Assembly: GCA_023663915.1 (NCBI GenBank)
Contig: JAMPGN010000129.1
Coordinates: 1-12,348, forward strand
Reading direction: 5' to 3'
Length of the DNA stretch: 12,348 nucleotides
Source: Eubacterium sp.
GTDB taxonomy: Bacteria; Bacillota_A; Clostridia; Lachnospirales; Lachnospiraceae
Positions within the stretch are counted from its first letter, which is position 1. Each line of letters starts with the position of its first letter. A model generated the notes under the pieces. It had not been told where the DNA came from, did not search any database, and saw only the letters and a program-made list of their open reading frames with translations. Shown here in pieces: positions 1 through 7,112 of this stretch. Made by a program: the position numbers and the translations under genes.

Positions 1-46
1 GGTGTCACAGCTTACATCGGAATACTTAGAAAATCCTTTCGACGAA

Positions 47-120
47 ACCCGACACAAGAAAACTTTTTGTGCAATCTGCCCTCACAACTTATATATCATA
101 GACCTTTTAACACTCGAATC
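47..120 (+). repeat. Copy 1 of a short intergenic repeat (inverted relative to copy 2)
   Basis: Bases 47-93 match the reverse complement of 7138-7185 with three mismatches and one inserted base. The match then continues more loosely through 98-120, after a two-base gap. The core holds three copies of the pentamer CACAA/TTGTG in alternating orientation (53-57, 67-71, 83-87), so it could form alternative small hairpins. The right end, CTTTTAACACTCGAATC at 104-120, matches 15 of 17 bases of the right end of copy 2 read on the same strand. The left end is degenerate. It lies beyond the rpe terminator and codes for nothing I recognise. I see the repeat directly; that it is a mobile or dispersed element is inference. 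Confidence 0.7.
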
Positions 121-246
121 GCCATAATAACATTTTATACTAATTTATAATTATACTATTATAATTATTATCATTGCTTACTAATTATAATATCATACTA
201 GTGCATACCATTCATTAAATATAATATATAATTAGTTTTCCATTCA
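94..246. other. AT-rich intergenic spacer downstream of rpe
   Basis: This stretch is very rich in A and T, with runs of ATAAT/TTATA, and has no credible gene on either strand. Its left part overlaps the loosely conserved end of repeat copy 1. Bases 1-46, to the left of the repeat, also show no recognisable gene. A frame on the plus strand is open from base 1 to a stop at 148-150, but it has no visible start and runs straight through the repeat, so I do not call it. The TATA-like words here could be promoters for a gene to the left, but none stands out. Confidence 0.5.
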
Positions 247-283
247 TACGACAAAACTATGGCGCAGTTTAAAACTGCGCCAT
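247..283 (-). terminator. Terminator-like hairpin overlapping the rpe stop codon
   Basis: Bases 259-283 form an almost perfect palindrome: ATGGCGCAG at one side, CTGCGCCAT at the other, with an AT-rich centre. On the minus strand the last codons of rpe (Met-Ala-Gln-Phe) make the first arm, the TAA stop sits in the loop, and the second arm follows directly. After the hairpin comes AGTTTTG, a short T run, so the terminator is plausible but not strong. It would end the araA-to-rpe transcript. Confidence 0.65.
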
Positions 284-937
284 TAACTCTTTAACATTCT
301 CTGTAATATTACCCTTAAAAACCGCTGAACCTGCCACGATCACATTAGCTCCGGCATCCAAGACTACTTTTACATTATCCTTCGTAATACCACCGTCCAC
401 TTGAATATCCAAGTTCGTCCCTAACTCGTCCGCCATCTGTCTGACCTGCCTGATCCTCTCCGTAGATTCGGGTATGTACTTCTGTCCGCCAAATCCAGGC
501 TCTACCGTCATCACAAGCAGCATATCCAACTTTGTGAGATATTTCTTGACAACCTCTACCGGTGTCTGCGGTTTGATGGACATGCCCGCCTTACATCCAA
601 GGTTATGTATCTGGTCAATCAACTCATCTGCATCTTCCGCCGCTTCCAAATGGAATGTGATGCTATCGGCGCCGATCCGTGCAAATTCTTTCACATAACG
701 CTCCGGTCCTACAATCATCAAATGTACATCAAATATGATGTTGGTGATCTTGCGAATCGACTCAATCACGGGCATCCCGAAGGAGATCGACGGCACAAAC
801 ACGCCGTCCATCACATCAATATGAAGATACTCGGCGCCCGCCTTCGCTGCCTCGGTAATCTGTTCTCCCAGCTTAGAAAAATCAGCGGCAAGTATGGAAG
901 GCGACAAGATTTTTTTAATATTTGCGTTCTCAGACAT
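269..937 (-). CDS. rpe: Ribulose-phosphate 3-epimerase
   Basis: This 222-residue protein interconverts D-ribulose 5-phosphate and D-xylulose 5-phosphate in the cytoplasmic pentose phosphate pathway. It is a full-length TIM barrel of usual size. The family motifs are all present: LSPSILAADF near residues 11-20, HIDVMDG at 39-45, DVHLMI at 70-75, MTVEPGFGGQ at 143-152, VDGG at 180-183 and AGSAVF at 202-207. The expected metal and catalytic residues are His39, Asp41, His72 and Asp181. It is the last gene of the cluster, 70 bases after the transketolase C-terminal gene. An upstream ATG in the same frame is closed by TGA, so the start at 937 is the only sensible one, but its ribosome binding site is weak compared with its neighbours. 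Here it would draw xylulose 5-phosphate made by AraD towards ribose 5-phosphate. Confidence 0.97.
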   Translation of the reverse strand: MSENANIKKILSPSILAADFSKLGEQITEAAKAGAEYLHIDVMDGVFVPSISFGMPVIESIRKITNIIFDVHLMIVGPERYVKEFARIGADSITFHLEAAEDADELIDQIHNLGCKAGMSIKPQTPVEVVKKYLTKLDMLLVMTVEPGFGGQKYIPESTERIRQVRQMADELGTNLDIQVDGGITKDNVKVVLDAGANVIVAGSAVFKGNITENVKELMAQF

Positions 938-968
938 TCACGTTACCATGCCTTTCTATTCAAGCTTC

Positions 969-992
969 GACCGCCGCAATATTACGGCGGTC
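969..992 (-). other. Hairpin between transketolase C-terminal gene and rpe
   Basis: GACCGCCG and CGGCGGTC form an eight-base GC-rich stem with an eight-base loop, 15 bases after the transketolase stop. On the minus strand it is followed by GAAGCTTGAA rather than a T run, so it is not a normal intrinsic terminator. It may slow ribosomes or protect the upstream mRNA end, which would fit the weak ribosome binding site of rpe. That role is inference. Confidence 0.5.
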
Positions 993-1007
993 AAAGCCGA
1001 TCAGTCT

Positions 1008-1949
1008 TTATTTCATGAAATCTTTAACGGAACCATAGATTCCCTTGCCATCCAGACCATACTTCTCAACCAATGCATTTGCCGCGCCGGACACACCGAA
1101 TACATCCTGCATACCAAGTTTCAACACAGGTGTAGGGCATTTCTGGGATAAACAATCACATACTGCGCTTCCCAATCCGCCAATCACGGAGTGTTCTTCC
1201 GCTGTTACGACTTTGCCCGTCTTTTTCGCGGAAGCTAAAACCAGCTCTTCATCTAACGGTTTGATCGTGTGAATATTGATTACTTCCGCGCTGATTCCGT
1301 CAGCGGCAAGCATATCCGCCGCATCCAATGCAGACGCCACCGTGATACCACTTGCAACGATTGTTACATCTGTGCCCTCACGAAGAAGAACACCCTTGCC
1401 GATCTCAAATTTATAATCCGGCGTATCGTTGATTACCGGAACTGCCGCACGACCGAAACGAAGATAAACGGGACCCTCAAATTCAATCGCTGCTCTCACA
1501 GCCGCTTTCGCTTCCACATCATCGGAAGGAACGATCACAGTCATGCCCGGAATGGTTCTCATAAGCGCAACATCCTCGTTACACTGATGTGTCGCACCGT
1601 CCTCGCCTACCGTGATCCCAGCATGAGTCGCTCCGATCTTCACATTGAGATGAGGATAACCGATAGAATTACGAACCTGCTCAAAGTTACGTCCCGCCGC
1701 AAACATAGCGAAAGAACTGATAAAAGGCACTTTGCCACAGGTCGCAAGCCCCGCCGCGATACCTGTCATATTACATTCTGCGATACCGCAGTCGATATGG
1801 CGGTCTGGATATGCCTTTTTAAACACGCCTGTCTTTGTTGCGCCTGCAAGGTCTGCATCCAGAACAACAAGATTCGGGAAATCGGCGCCACACTCAGCCA
1901 GTGCATTACCATAACTTTCACGAGTAGCAATTTTCTTTACATCTGCCAT
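1008..1949 (-). CDS. Transketolase, C-terminal subunit
   Basis: This 313-residue protein is the second half of a split transketolase: the pyrimidine-binding domain and the C-terminal domain. With the neighbouring N-terminal subunit it moves two-carbon units between sugar phosphates in a thiamine-diphosphate-dependent reaction. The glutamate that activates the cofactor is Glu58 in GIAECNMTGIAAG. The GEDGATHQ segment (115-122) is the usual active-site loop, and EEHSVIGGLG (251-260) marks the C-terminal domain. Its ATG overlaps the stop of the N-terminal gene in a TAATG arrangement, and AGGAGG lies nine bases upstream inside that gene. Translation is therefore probably coupled, giving equal amounts of both subunits. 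The separate start with its own binding site argues that the split is natural and not a frameshift. The split form is common in Clostridia and archaea. Confidence 0.96.
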   Translation of the reverse strand: MADVKKIATRESYGNALAECGADFPNLVVLDADLAGATKTGVFKKAYPDRHIDCGIAECNMTGIAAGLATCGKVPFISSFAMFAAGRNFEQVRNSIGYPHLNVKIGATHAGITVGEDGATHQCNEDVALMRTIPGMTVIVPSDDVEAKAAVRAAIEFEGPVYLRFGRAAVPVINDTPDYKFEIGKGVLLREGTDVTIVASGITVASALDAADMLAADGISAEVINIHTIKPLDEELVLASAKKTGKVVTAEEHSVIGGLGSAVCDCLSQKCPTPVLKLGMQDVFGVSGAANALVEKYGLDGKGIYGSVKDFMK

Positions 1950-2788
1950 TAGTTTGCACCTCCTAATTCTGCACCGATCTTCTCAAGATCTGCCATTGCT
2001 GTTGCATATTCTTCATCATTAGGCGCTTTGCCGTGCCATCCTGCATTGTTCTCCATGTAGGATACGCCCTTGCCTTTTACCGTCTTACAAATGATCGCTG
2101 TCGGCATTCCCTTCGTAGCTCTTGCCTCCTTGAAGGCAGCATCGATCTGATCGAAATCATTACCATCAATATTAATTACATGGAAATTAAATGCCTCGAA
2201 CTTCTTGTCGATCGGGTAAGGTGAGCACACGTCGTCAATCTTACCATCGATCTGCAGTCCATTGTTATCCACAATCACTACTAAATTATCCAATTTGCGG
2301 TGTCCGGCAAACATGGATGCCTCCCATACCTGACCTTCTTGAATCTCACCGTCGCCAAGCAGTGTATAAGTTCTATAATCCTTGCCGTCCATCTTAGCCG
2401 CCAACGCCATACCTACTGCTGCCGAGATTCCCTGTCCTAAAGAACCGGAAGACATATCTACGCCGGGAGTCTCCTGCATACAGGGATGTCCCTGAAGATA
2501 AGAACCTAAATGACGCAGTGTCGGAAGATCCTCTACCGGGAAATATCCTCTGTTCGCCAATACGGAATACAGACCCGGAGCCGTGTGTCCTTTGGATAAC
2601 ACGAAACGGTCCCTGTCAGCCTTCTTGGGATCTTTCGGATCGATATTCATTTCCTCGAAATAGAGATAAGTAAATATGTCTGCCGCCGATAACGATCCGC
2701 CCGGATGTCCCGCTTTCGCACCATGTACTGCGGTCACAATTCCTTTGCGAACTTCATTAGCTGTTTTTTGTAACTCTAATTTGTTCAT
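1949..2788 (-). CDS. Transketolase, N-terminal subunit
   Basis: This 279-residue protein is the thiamine-diphosphate-binding half of transketolase. It carries GHPGGSLS at 27-34, SKGH at 65-68, GHP at 100-102, and the cofactor and metal motif from GDGEIQEGQVWEA (145-157) to VDNNG (173-177). It ends where the pyrimidine domain of a one-piece transketolase would begin, so it needs the next gene to be active. GGAGG lies seven bases before the ATG. The gene is 192 bases after araD, the largest gap in the catabolic cluster, and a candidate promoter lies in that gap. The cluster may thus run both from the arabinose promoter and from a local one. A dihydroxyacetone synthase or sulfo-sugar enzyme is an unlikely alternative, given the pentose neighbours. 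Confidence 0.96.
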   Translation of the reverse strand: MNKLELQKTANEVRKGIVTAVHGAKAGHPGGSLSAADIFTYLYFEEMNIDPKDPKKADRDRFVLSKGHTAPGLYSVLANRGYFPVEDLPTLRHLGSYLQGHPCMQETPGVDMSSGSLGQGISAAVGMALAAKMDGKDYRTYTLLGDGEIQEGQVWEASMFAGHRKLDNLVVIVDNNGLQIDGKIDDVCSPYPIDKKFEAFNFHVINIDGNDFDQIDAAFKEARATKGMPTAIICKTVKGKGVSYMENNAGWHGKAPNDEEYATAMADLEKIGAELGGAN

Positions 2789-2821
2789 TGCTAACCTCCA
2801 TCTTTCCTTTTTATAAACTTA

Positions 2822-2854
2822 TACAGGCGTTTAGACTCAGGCTTCACGCCTGTA
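2822..2854 (-). promoter_or_regulatory. Leader hairpin before the transketolase genes
   Basis: TACAGGCGT and ACGCCTGTA make a nine-base stem around a 15-base loop. The loop contains a second GCCTG copy that can instead pair with the first CAGGC (minus strand CAGGC-GTGAA-GCCTG), so two folds exclude each other. It lies between the candidate promoter and the ribosome binding site and has no T run after it. It may only stabilise the mRNA 5' end; a regulatory switch is possible but unproven. Confidence 0.45.
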
Positions 2855-2866
2855 CCGTATGACATT

Positions 2867-2900
2867 ATCATAGCATGAATGACACAAACACACTAGTCAA
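2867..2900 (-). promoter_or_regulatory. Candidate promoter for the transketolase-rpe genes
   Basis: The minus strand has TGCTATGAT, an extended -10 box, at 2867-2875. A TTGACT lies upstream at 2895-2900, but the 22-base spacing is too long for it to be a standard -35 partner. An extended -10 can work without a good -35. A start near 2860 would give a leader of about 70 bases that begins just before the hairpin at 2822-2854. Confidence 0.4.
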
Positions 2901-2980
2901 ATATTGCTATCGTTCATACATTTATGCACGCAAACTGCCATCTGCATAATAAATTCCCAGCGCAGCCGCATAGCAAATCC

Positions 2981-3679
2981 TTATTTGCCCTGTCCATAAT
3001 ACGCATTCGCACCATGTTTTCTGTAATAGTGCTTATCCTGCAGCTCCTGCGGCGCCGGCTGAATCCGTGCATTGATCGTCTCTGCGCGATATGCCATCTT
3101 AGCCACTTCCTCTAAGACAACCGCATTGTGCACTGCCTCATGAGCGTCCTTACCCCATGCAAAAGGCCCATGGTTCTTGCAGAGCACTGCCGGAACCGCC
3201 ACCGGATCTTTGTCCATTCTCTTAAACTCACTAACGATCAAAAGACCCGTATTTTTCTCATAGGCATCTTCAATTTCATCCGCATTCAGGCATCTCAAGC
3301 AAGGAATTTCACCATAGTAATAATCCGCATGGGTAGTTCCATAACAGGGAATACTCCTGCCAGCCTGCGCCCAGCTTGTCGCATAGGAAGAATGGGTATG
3401 TACCACGCCTCCGATCTCCGGATATGCCTTATACAATTCCACATGGGTAGCCGTATCGGAAGAAGGATTGTACTTCCCTTCCACCTTATTCCCCTCCAAA
3501 TCCACCAATACCATATCATCCGGAGTCAACTTGTCATAATCCACGCCGCTCGGCTTAATCGCAAAGATTCCACTCTCCGCGTCAATCTCACTGACATTCC
3601 CCCATGTAAAAGTAACCAACCCATACTTCGGAAGGAGCATATTCGCCTCATACACGCGTTTCTTCAATTCCTCTAACAT
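2981..3679 (-). CDS. araD: L-ribulose-5-phosphate 4-epimerase
   Basis: This 232-residue class II aldolase-family enzyme turns L-ribulose 5-phosphate into D-xylulose 5-phosphate, the last arabinose-specific step. It is nearly the same length as E. coli AraD (231) and aligns along its whole length. Zinc ligands are His94 and His96 in VVHTHSS and His170 in KNHGPFAWG. The THAD segment (116-119) supplies the catalytic Asp119, and Tyr228 near the C-terminus corresponds to the second acid-base residue. PSSDT (72-76) is the phosphate and aspartate loop. GAGAGGTG lies upstream of the ATG. The closely related fuculose and rhamnulose aldolases are less likely, because the AraD-type C-terminus KHYYRKHGANAYYGQ is present and araA sits in the cluster. 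The stop codon lies in the four-base loop of a small GCAAAT/ATTTGC stem with no T run after it. Confidence 0.97.
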   Translation of the reverse strand: MLEELKKRVYEANMLLPKYGLVTFTWGNVSEIDAESGIFAIKPSGVDYDKLTPDDMVLVDLEGNKVEGKYNPSSDTATHVELYKAYPEIGGVVHTHSSYATSWAQAGRSIPCYGTTHADYYYGEIPCLRCLNADEIEDAYEKNTGLLIVSEFKRMDKDPVAVPAVLCKNHGPFAWGKDAHEAVHNAVVLEEVAKMAYRAETINARIQPAPQELQDKHYYRKHGANAYYGQGK

Positions 3680-3726
3680 CTTTCTACACCTCTCTCCATA
3701 ATTATTCTAATATTACCGCTCAACCC

Positions 3727-3756
3727 GGAAGAATGCCAGCAACGCGGCATTCTTCC
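3727..3756 (-). other. Intercistronic hairpin 1 (kinase-araD gap)
   Basis: GGAAGAATGCC and GGCATTCTTCC pair perfectly over 11 bases around an eight-base loop at 3738-3745. On the minus strand it is followed by GGGTTGAG and not by Ts, so it does not look like an intrinsic terminator. It abuts hairpin 2 with no base between them. It sits about 50 bases upstream of the araD start. Confidence 0.65.
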
Positions 3757-3816
3757 AGACATGACTTAGTTATACTTAGGCATCGTATTTTGATGCCTTA
3801 GTATAACTTCATGTCT
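3757..3816 (-). other. Intercistronic hairpin 2, long imperfect palindrome (kinase-araD gap)
   Basis: The inner arms 3769-3784 and 3792-3807 pair over 16 bases with one T-T mismatch around a seven-base loop. The outer arms 3757-3764 and 3809-3816 add eight more perfect pairs after a small internal loop. The whole palindrome begins five bases after the kinase stop. Its T run (TTTTT at 3816-3820) lies on the plus-strand side, so it would terminate plus-strand transcripts better than the araB-araD message. In the mRNA it more likely acts as a processing or stability structure that sets araD level against the kinase. Confidence 0.65.
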
Positions 3817-3820
3817 TTTT

Positions 3821-5410
3821 CTACATATTCTCTACTGCCGCTCTCTCAATCGCAAGCCCCGCACTGTACAATTTCATAAAGTCATTGAATCCCTGCACGT
3901 CGGATGCCTTCGGCTCCATCTTCTCACCCTTCTGTCCTGCGAATACTTTGCTATCTAAGAAGTCCGCAAGACTCTCGTCCGCATCTTTATTAATCATATA
4001 GGAGGCAAGAAGCGCGATACCCCATGCGCCGCCTTCGCCCGCTGTCTCCATAACGCTTACCGGTGCATCAATCGCTGCCGCTAGAATGCTCTGTCCAACG
4101 CCTTTGGTCTTGAAGAGTCCACCGTGTCCAAGGATCTCATCCACCTGAACGCCCTCTTCTTTCAACAGAATATCCAGACCCGTCTTTAACGCGCCCAACG
4201 AGGTAAACAAATTTACCCTCATGAAATTGGCAAGATTAAACTTGGCATCCGGTGTGCGGACAAACAGAGGACGTCCCTCATTAAATCCTGTCACATGCTC
4301 GCCGGAGAAATAGTTATAAGCCAGCAGACCGCCGCAGTCGTCATCACCTTCTAATGCCTTGCGGTAGAGGCTGCCATACAGCTCATTCATATCTACTTTC
4401 ATACCCATCAGCTCAGAGTATTCTTTGAAAAGGTTCACCCACGCATTGAGGTCGGAAGTACAGTTATTGCAATGCACCATAGCTACAAGACTGCCATCGG
4501 GTGTAGTCACAAGGTCAATCGCGTCATATACTTTGGAAAGTTCCTTCTCCAAAACGATCATCCCAAATACGCTCGTTCCAGCGGATACGTTACCTGTACG
4601 CTGTGCAACACTATTCGTCGCCGCCATACCTGTTCCCGCGTCGCCTTCCGGCGGACAGAACGGTACGCCTGCCTGTAATGTTCCGGTAGGGTCTAACAAC
4701 TTCGCGCCTTCTTCCGTGAGTGCGCCTGCCTGCTGGCCCGCCGTGTATACAGCCGGAAGCACATCGCGCAATTTCCATGCAAATCCTTTACTTGCTATGA
4801 CCGCATCAAACTGATTAAGCATTCTCTCATTGAATTGTCCTGTCGCGATATCGATCGGGAACATACCCGAAGCCTCACCCACACCGACAATCTTCTCCCC
4901 TGTCAATTTCCACTGGATATATCCGGCTAACGTAATGACAAATTTCAGATCCTTCACATGCTCTTCACCATTCAAAATCGCCTGATAGAGATGCGCGATC
5001 GTCCATCTCTGGGGAATATGATAATCAAATAATTCTGTCAGCTTATTAGAAGCCTCCTCCGTGATCGTATTTCTCCATGTACGGAAAGGCACCATCAGCT
5101 CGTCCTTCTCATTAAAAGCCATATAGCCGTGCATCATTGCACTGAAACCAATCGCACCGATCTTTACAAGTTTCTCACCGTACTGTGCCTGAACATCTTC
5201 CGCAAGTTTCTGATAGCAGTCCTGAAGTCCAGTCCAGATATCATCCAGACTGTATGTCCAGATACCATCCTCCAATCTGTTCTCCCAATCATGCGCCCCC
5301 GATGCGATCGGCTGATTCGTCTCATCAACCAGAACCGCCTTAATTCTAGTCGAGCCAAACTCAATCCCCAGCACAGACTTACCACTTGCAATACACTCTT
5401 TTGCTCCCAT
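3821..5410 (-). CDS. FGGY-family L-ribulokinase
   Basis: This kinase probably phosphorylates L-ribulose with ATP to give L-ribulose 5-phosphate, linking AraA and AraD. It has the two actin-like domains of the FGGY family. Counting from the upstream Met, these are [15 protein letters not shown] near 18-32 as the first phosphate motif, PEGDAGTGM with likely catalytic Asp260, NVSAGTS at 277-283 as the second phosphate motif, and [10 protein letters not shown] at 431-440 for the adenosine site. I place the start at 5410 (529 residues), because AGGAGG at 5421-5426 is ten bases from that ATG but only one base from the upstream ATG at 5419. It follows araA by a short gap. It is shorter than classical E. 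coli AraB (about 566 residues) and does not look like it in detail, so I infer the substrate from context. Xylulokinase is the main alternative. Confidence 0.85.
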   Translation of the reverse strand: MGAKECIASGKSVLGIEFGSTRIKAVLVDETNQPIASGAHDWENRLEDGIWTYSLDDIWTGLQDCYQKLAEDVQAQYGEKLVKIGAIGFSAMMHGYMAFNEKDELMVPFRTWRNTITEEASNKLTELFDYHIPQRWTIAHLYQAILNGEEHVKDLKFVITLAGYIQWKLTGEKIVGVGEASGMFPIDIATGQFNERMLNQFDAVIASKGFAWKLRDVLPAVYTAGQQAGALTEEGAKLLDPTGTLQAGVPFCPPEGDAGTGMAATNSVAQRTGNVSAGTSVFGMIVLEKELSKVYDAIDLVTTPDGSLVAMVHCNNCTSDLNAWVNLFKEYSELMGMKVDMNELYGSLYRKALEGDDDCGGLLAYNYFSGEHVTGFNEGRPLFVRTPDAKFNLANFMRVNLFTSLGALKTGLDILLKEEGVQVDEILGHGGLFKTKGVGQSILAAAIDAPVSVMETAGEGGAWGIALLASYMINKDADESLADFLDSKVFAGQKGEKMEPKASDVQGFNDFMKLYSAGLAIERAAVENM

Positions 5411-5433
5411 TCTACTCATACCTCCTTATTTGT

Positions 5434-6930
5434 CTAGCGAAATGCCGCCTCATTCCATCTCAATTCATTCTTAAAGTTACGCACCGTCGTATCCTTATCG
5501 ATAACAACACTCTCGATTCCCATAGCAGCCGCCCAGTCTACCATCTGATCTACCGTCAGATCGTAAGAGAATGCTGTATGGTGTGCGCCGCCTGCGAGAA
5601 TCCATGCTGTTGCACCCACTTCCAGATTCGGCTGAGGTGTCCAGAACGCCGTACCTACCGGAAGTTTCGGCATAGTTTTCTCTACCTTCTTACAATCAAC
5701 CGCATTGATTAACAGTCTAAATCTCGTACCAAGGTCTACCAGTGAACATGCCACTGCCGGACCAGTCTTAGATGTAAATACGAGACGTGCAGGATCTTCT
5801 CTGTTACCCATGGACAACGGACATACTCTAATACCAATCTCACCATCCGCAACGGAAGGACATACTTCCAGCATATGCGCCTGCAGGATACCTTCTTTGC
5901 CCGGAACCAGGTTGTAAGTGTAATCTTCCATCATGGAAGTTCCCTTCGCGTCCTTGATATCGGCGGTCATCAATTTCATCATACGCACCATAGCCGCAAC
6001 TTTCCAGTCGCCCTCCGCGCCAAAGCCGTATCCCTTCTCCATAAGTCTCTGGATTGCAAGACCCGGAAGCTGTTTTAAGCCGCCCAGCATACCGAAATGG
6101 GTCACGATCGCATGATAATCATTCTCTGTCAGGAATTTCTCGATACCGATCTCCTGCTGTGCTTGTACCGCCACGTGCTGTCTAAACTCAGCCGCGTCAC
6201 GGCCATCATCGATAATCTTATATTTACTGTAATATTCTTCTACCAATGCATCCACATCACCCTGCGGGACTGCATCGACATAGTCAACCAGATCGTTGAC
6301 GCAGTAATGATCGATCTCCCAGCCAAACTTGATCTGTGCTTCTACTTTGTCGCCTTCCGTGACTGCTACGTTGTTCATATTGTCACCGAAACGGCAGACA
6401 CGGATATGTGAACACTCAATCACGCCTAGGGCTGTTCTCATCCAGCTTCCAAGTTGTTCCTGAACAGAAGGGTTCGCCCAGTGTCCCACGATGATCTTTC
6501 TTTCAATACCCATACGACTTACAATATGTCCATACTCTCGATCGCCGTGAGCGGACTGGTTTTCATTCATGAAATCCATATCTATCGTATCGTAAGGGAG
6601 TTCTTCGTTGAACTGCGTGTGCAGATGGCAGAGTGGTTTCTTAAATTCTTTTAAGCCTAAGATCCACATCTTAGCGGGAGAAAAAGTATGCATCCATGTG
6701 ATCACGCCCGCACAATCGGGATCGTTGTTCGCGTCATTAAATGTCTGTCTGATCGATGCCTGGCTGATCAGCGTAGGTTTCAGCACTACCTCAAAAGGCA
6801 GTTTGCCGGAGGCGTTCAGACCTTCCACAATTTTAGCGGAATGATCTGCTACTTTCTTAAGGCACTCATCGCCATACAAGTCTTGTGAACCCGTACAAAA
6901 CCAGAATTTGTAATTTTTTACTGCTTTCAT
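5434..6930 (-). CDS. araA: L-arabinose isomerase
   Basis: This 498-residue cytoplasmic enzyme converts L-arabinose to L-ribulose, the first catabolic step. Its length is within a few residues of E. coli AraA (500). The metal and catalytic residues fall almost exactly where expected: Glu306 in GAEGDWK, Glu335 in MMEDYTYN, His352 in AHMLEVCPS and His450 in GGAHHTAFS. The N-terminal KFWFCTGSQDLYG and THTFSPAKMWI-like segment (80-90) are also typical. GGAGGG lies seven bases before the ATG. It is the first gene of the catabolic block and sits behind a candidate promoter with an AraR-like operator. The enzyme may also accept D-galactose, as known for the family, but the ribulokinase and araD neighbours point to arabinose as its job. 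Confidence 0.98.
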   Translation of the reverse strand: MKAVKNYKFWFCTGSQDLYGDECLKKVADHSAKIVEGLNASGKLPFEVVLKPTLISQASIRQTFNDANNDPDCAGVITWMHTFSPAKMWILGLKEFKKPLCHLHTQFNEELPYDTIDMDFMNENQSAHGDREYGHIVSRMGIERKIIVGHWANPSVQEQLGSWMRTALGVIECSHIRVCRFGDNMNNVAVTEGDKVEAQIKFGWEIDHYCVNDLVDYVDAVPQGDVDALVEEYYSKYKIIDDGRDAAEFRQHVAVQAQQEIGIEKFLTENDYHAIVTHFGMLGGLKQLPGLAIQRLMEKGYGFGAEGDWKVAAMVRMMKLMTADIKDAKGTSMMEDYTYNLVPGKEGILQAHMLEVCPSVADGEIGIRVCPLSMGNREDPARLVFTSKTGPAVACSLVDLGTRFRLLINAVDCKKVEKTMPKLPVGTAFWTPQPNLEVGATAWILAGGAHHTAFSYDLTVDQMVDWAAAMGIESVVIDKDTTVRNFKNELRWNEAAFR

Positions 6931-6967
6931 TTTTAACCCTCCATTTTATATAGTTTTCCTAATAAAA

Positions 6968-6997
6968 ATTCTATCACTTGTATGTACTATTATGCAA
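6968..6997 (-). promoter_or_regulatory. Candidate araA promoter with AraR-like operator in the spacer
   Basis: On the minus strand TGATAGAAT (6968-6976) is an extended -10 box and TTGCAT (6992-6997) a modest -35, 18 bases apart. Read on the plus strand, 6976-6991 is ACTTGTATGTACTATT. This agrees with the Bacillus AraR consensus ATTTGTACGTACAAAT at 12 of 16 positions, and it fills the spacer, where a bound repressor would block RNA polymerase. A start near 6961 gives a leader of about 30 bases. The consensus is quoted from memory, and the regulator gene is not in the window. Confidence 0.45.
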
Positions 6998-7112
6998 GTA
7001 ATATGTATTGAGTTTTTTAAAGTATTTTATATTTATGTATAATATGTTATATAGCCATTCTATAGGCTATTTTCTTCGCAACCCGTGGACTCCTTTTCTT
7101 ACTGCCTAAATT
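6998..7112. other. Intergenic region upstream of the araA promoter
   Basis: There is no gene here. Bases 6998-7050 are extremely AT-rich and could act as an upstream promoter element. ATAGCC (7051-7056) and GGCTAT (7065-7070) form a six-base stem. The rest, 7071-7112, shows nothing recognisable up to the edge of repeat copy 2. Confidence 0.4.

Noticed and set aside
1..150. Plus-strand frame open from base 1 to a stop at 148-150
   Set aside because: It has no visible start, shows no recognisable motif and passes straight through the repeat core into very AT-rich DNA. It could be the tail of a gene outside the window, but nothing supports that.
605..1018. Long plus-strand frame over rpe and the following gap
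   Set aside because: It lies opposite a well-conserved gene, has no ribosome binding site and no family motifs. The same holds for plus-strand frames at 1269-1952, 3128-3676, 6097-6411 and 7920-8600.
1949..1951. Transketolase broken by a frameshift or premature stop
   Set aside because: The second part has its own AGGAGG and ATG overlapping the first stop, and both halves are complete domains. This is the naturally split form.
3757..3820. Hairpin 2 as the terminator of the araA-kinase transcript
   Set aside because: The T run is on the plus-strand side. On the transcribed minus strand the palindrome is preceded by As and followed directly by a second hairpin with no T run.
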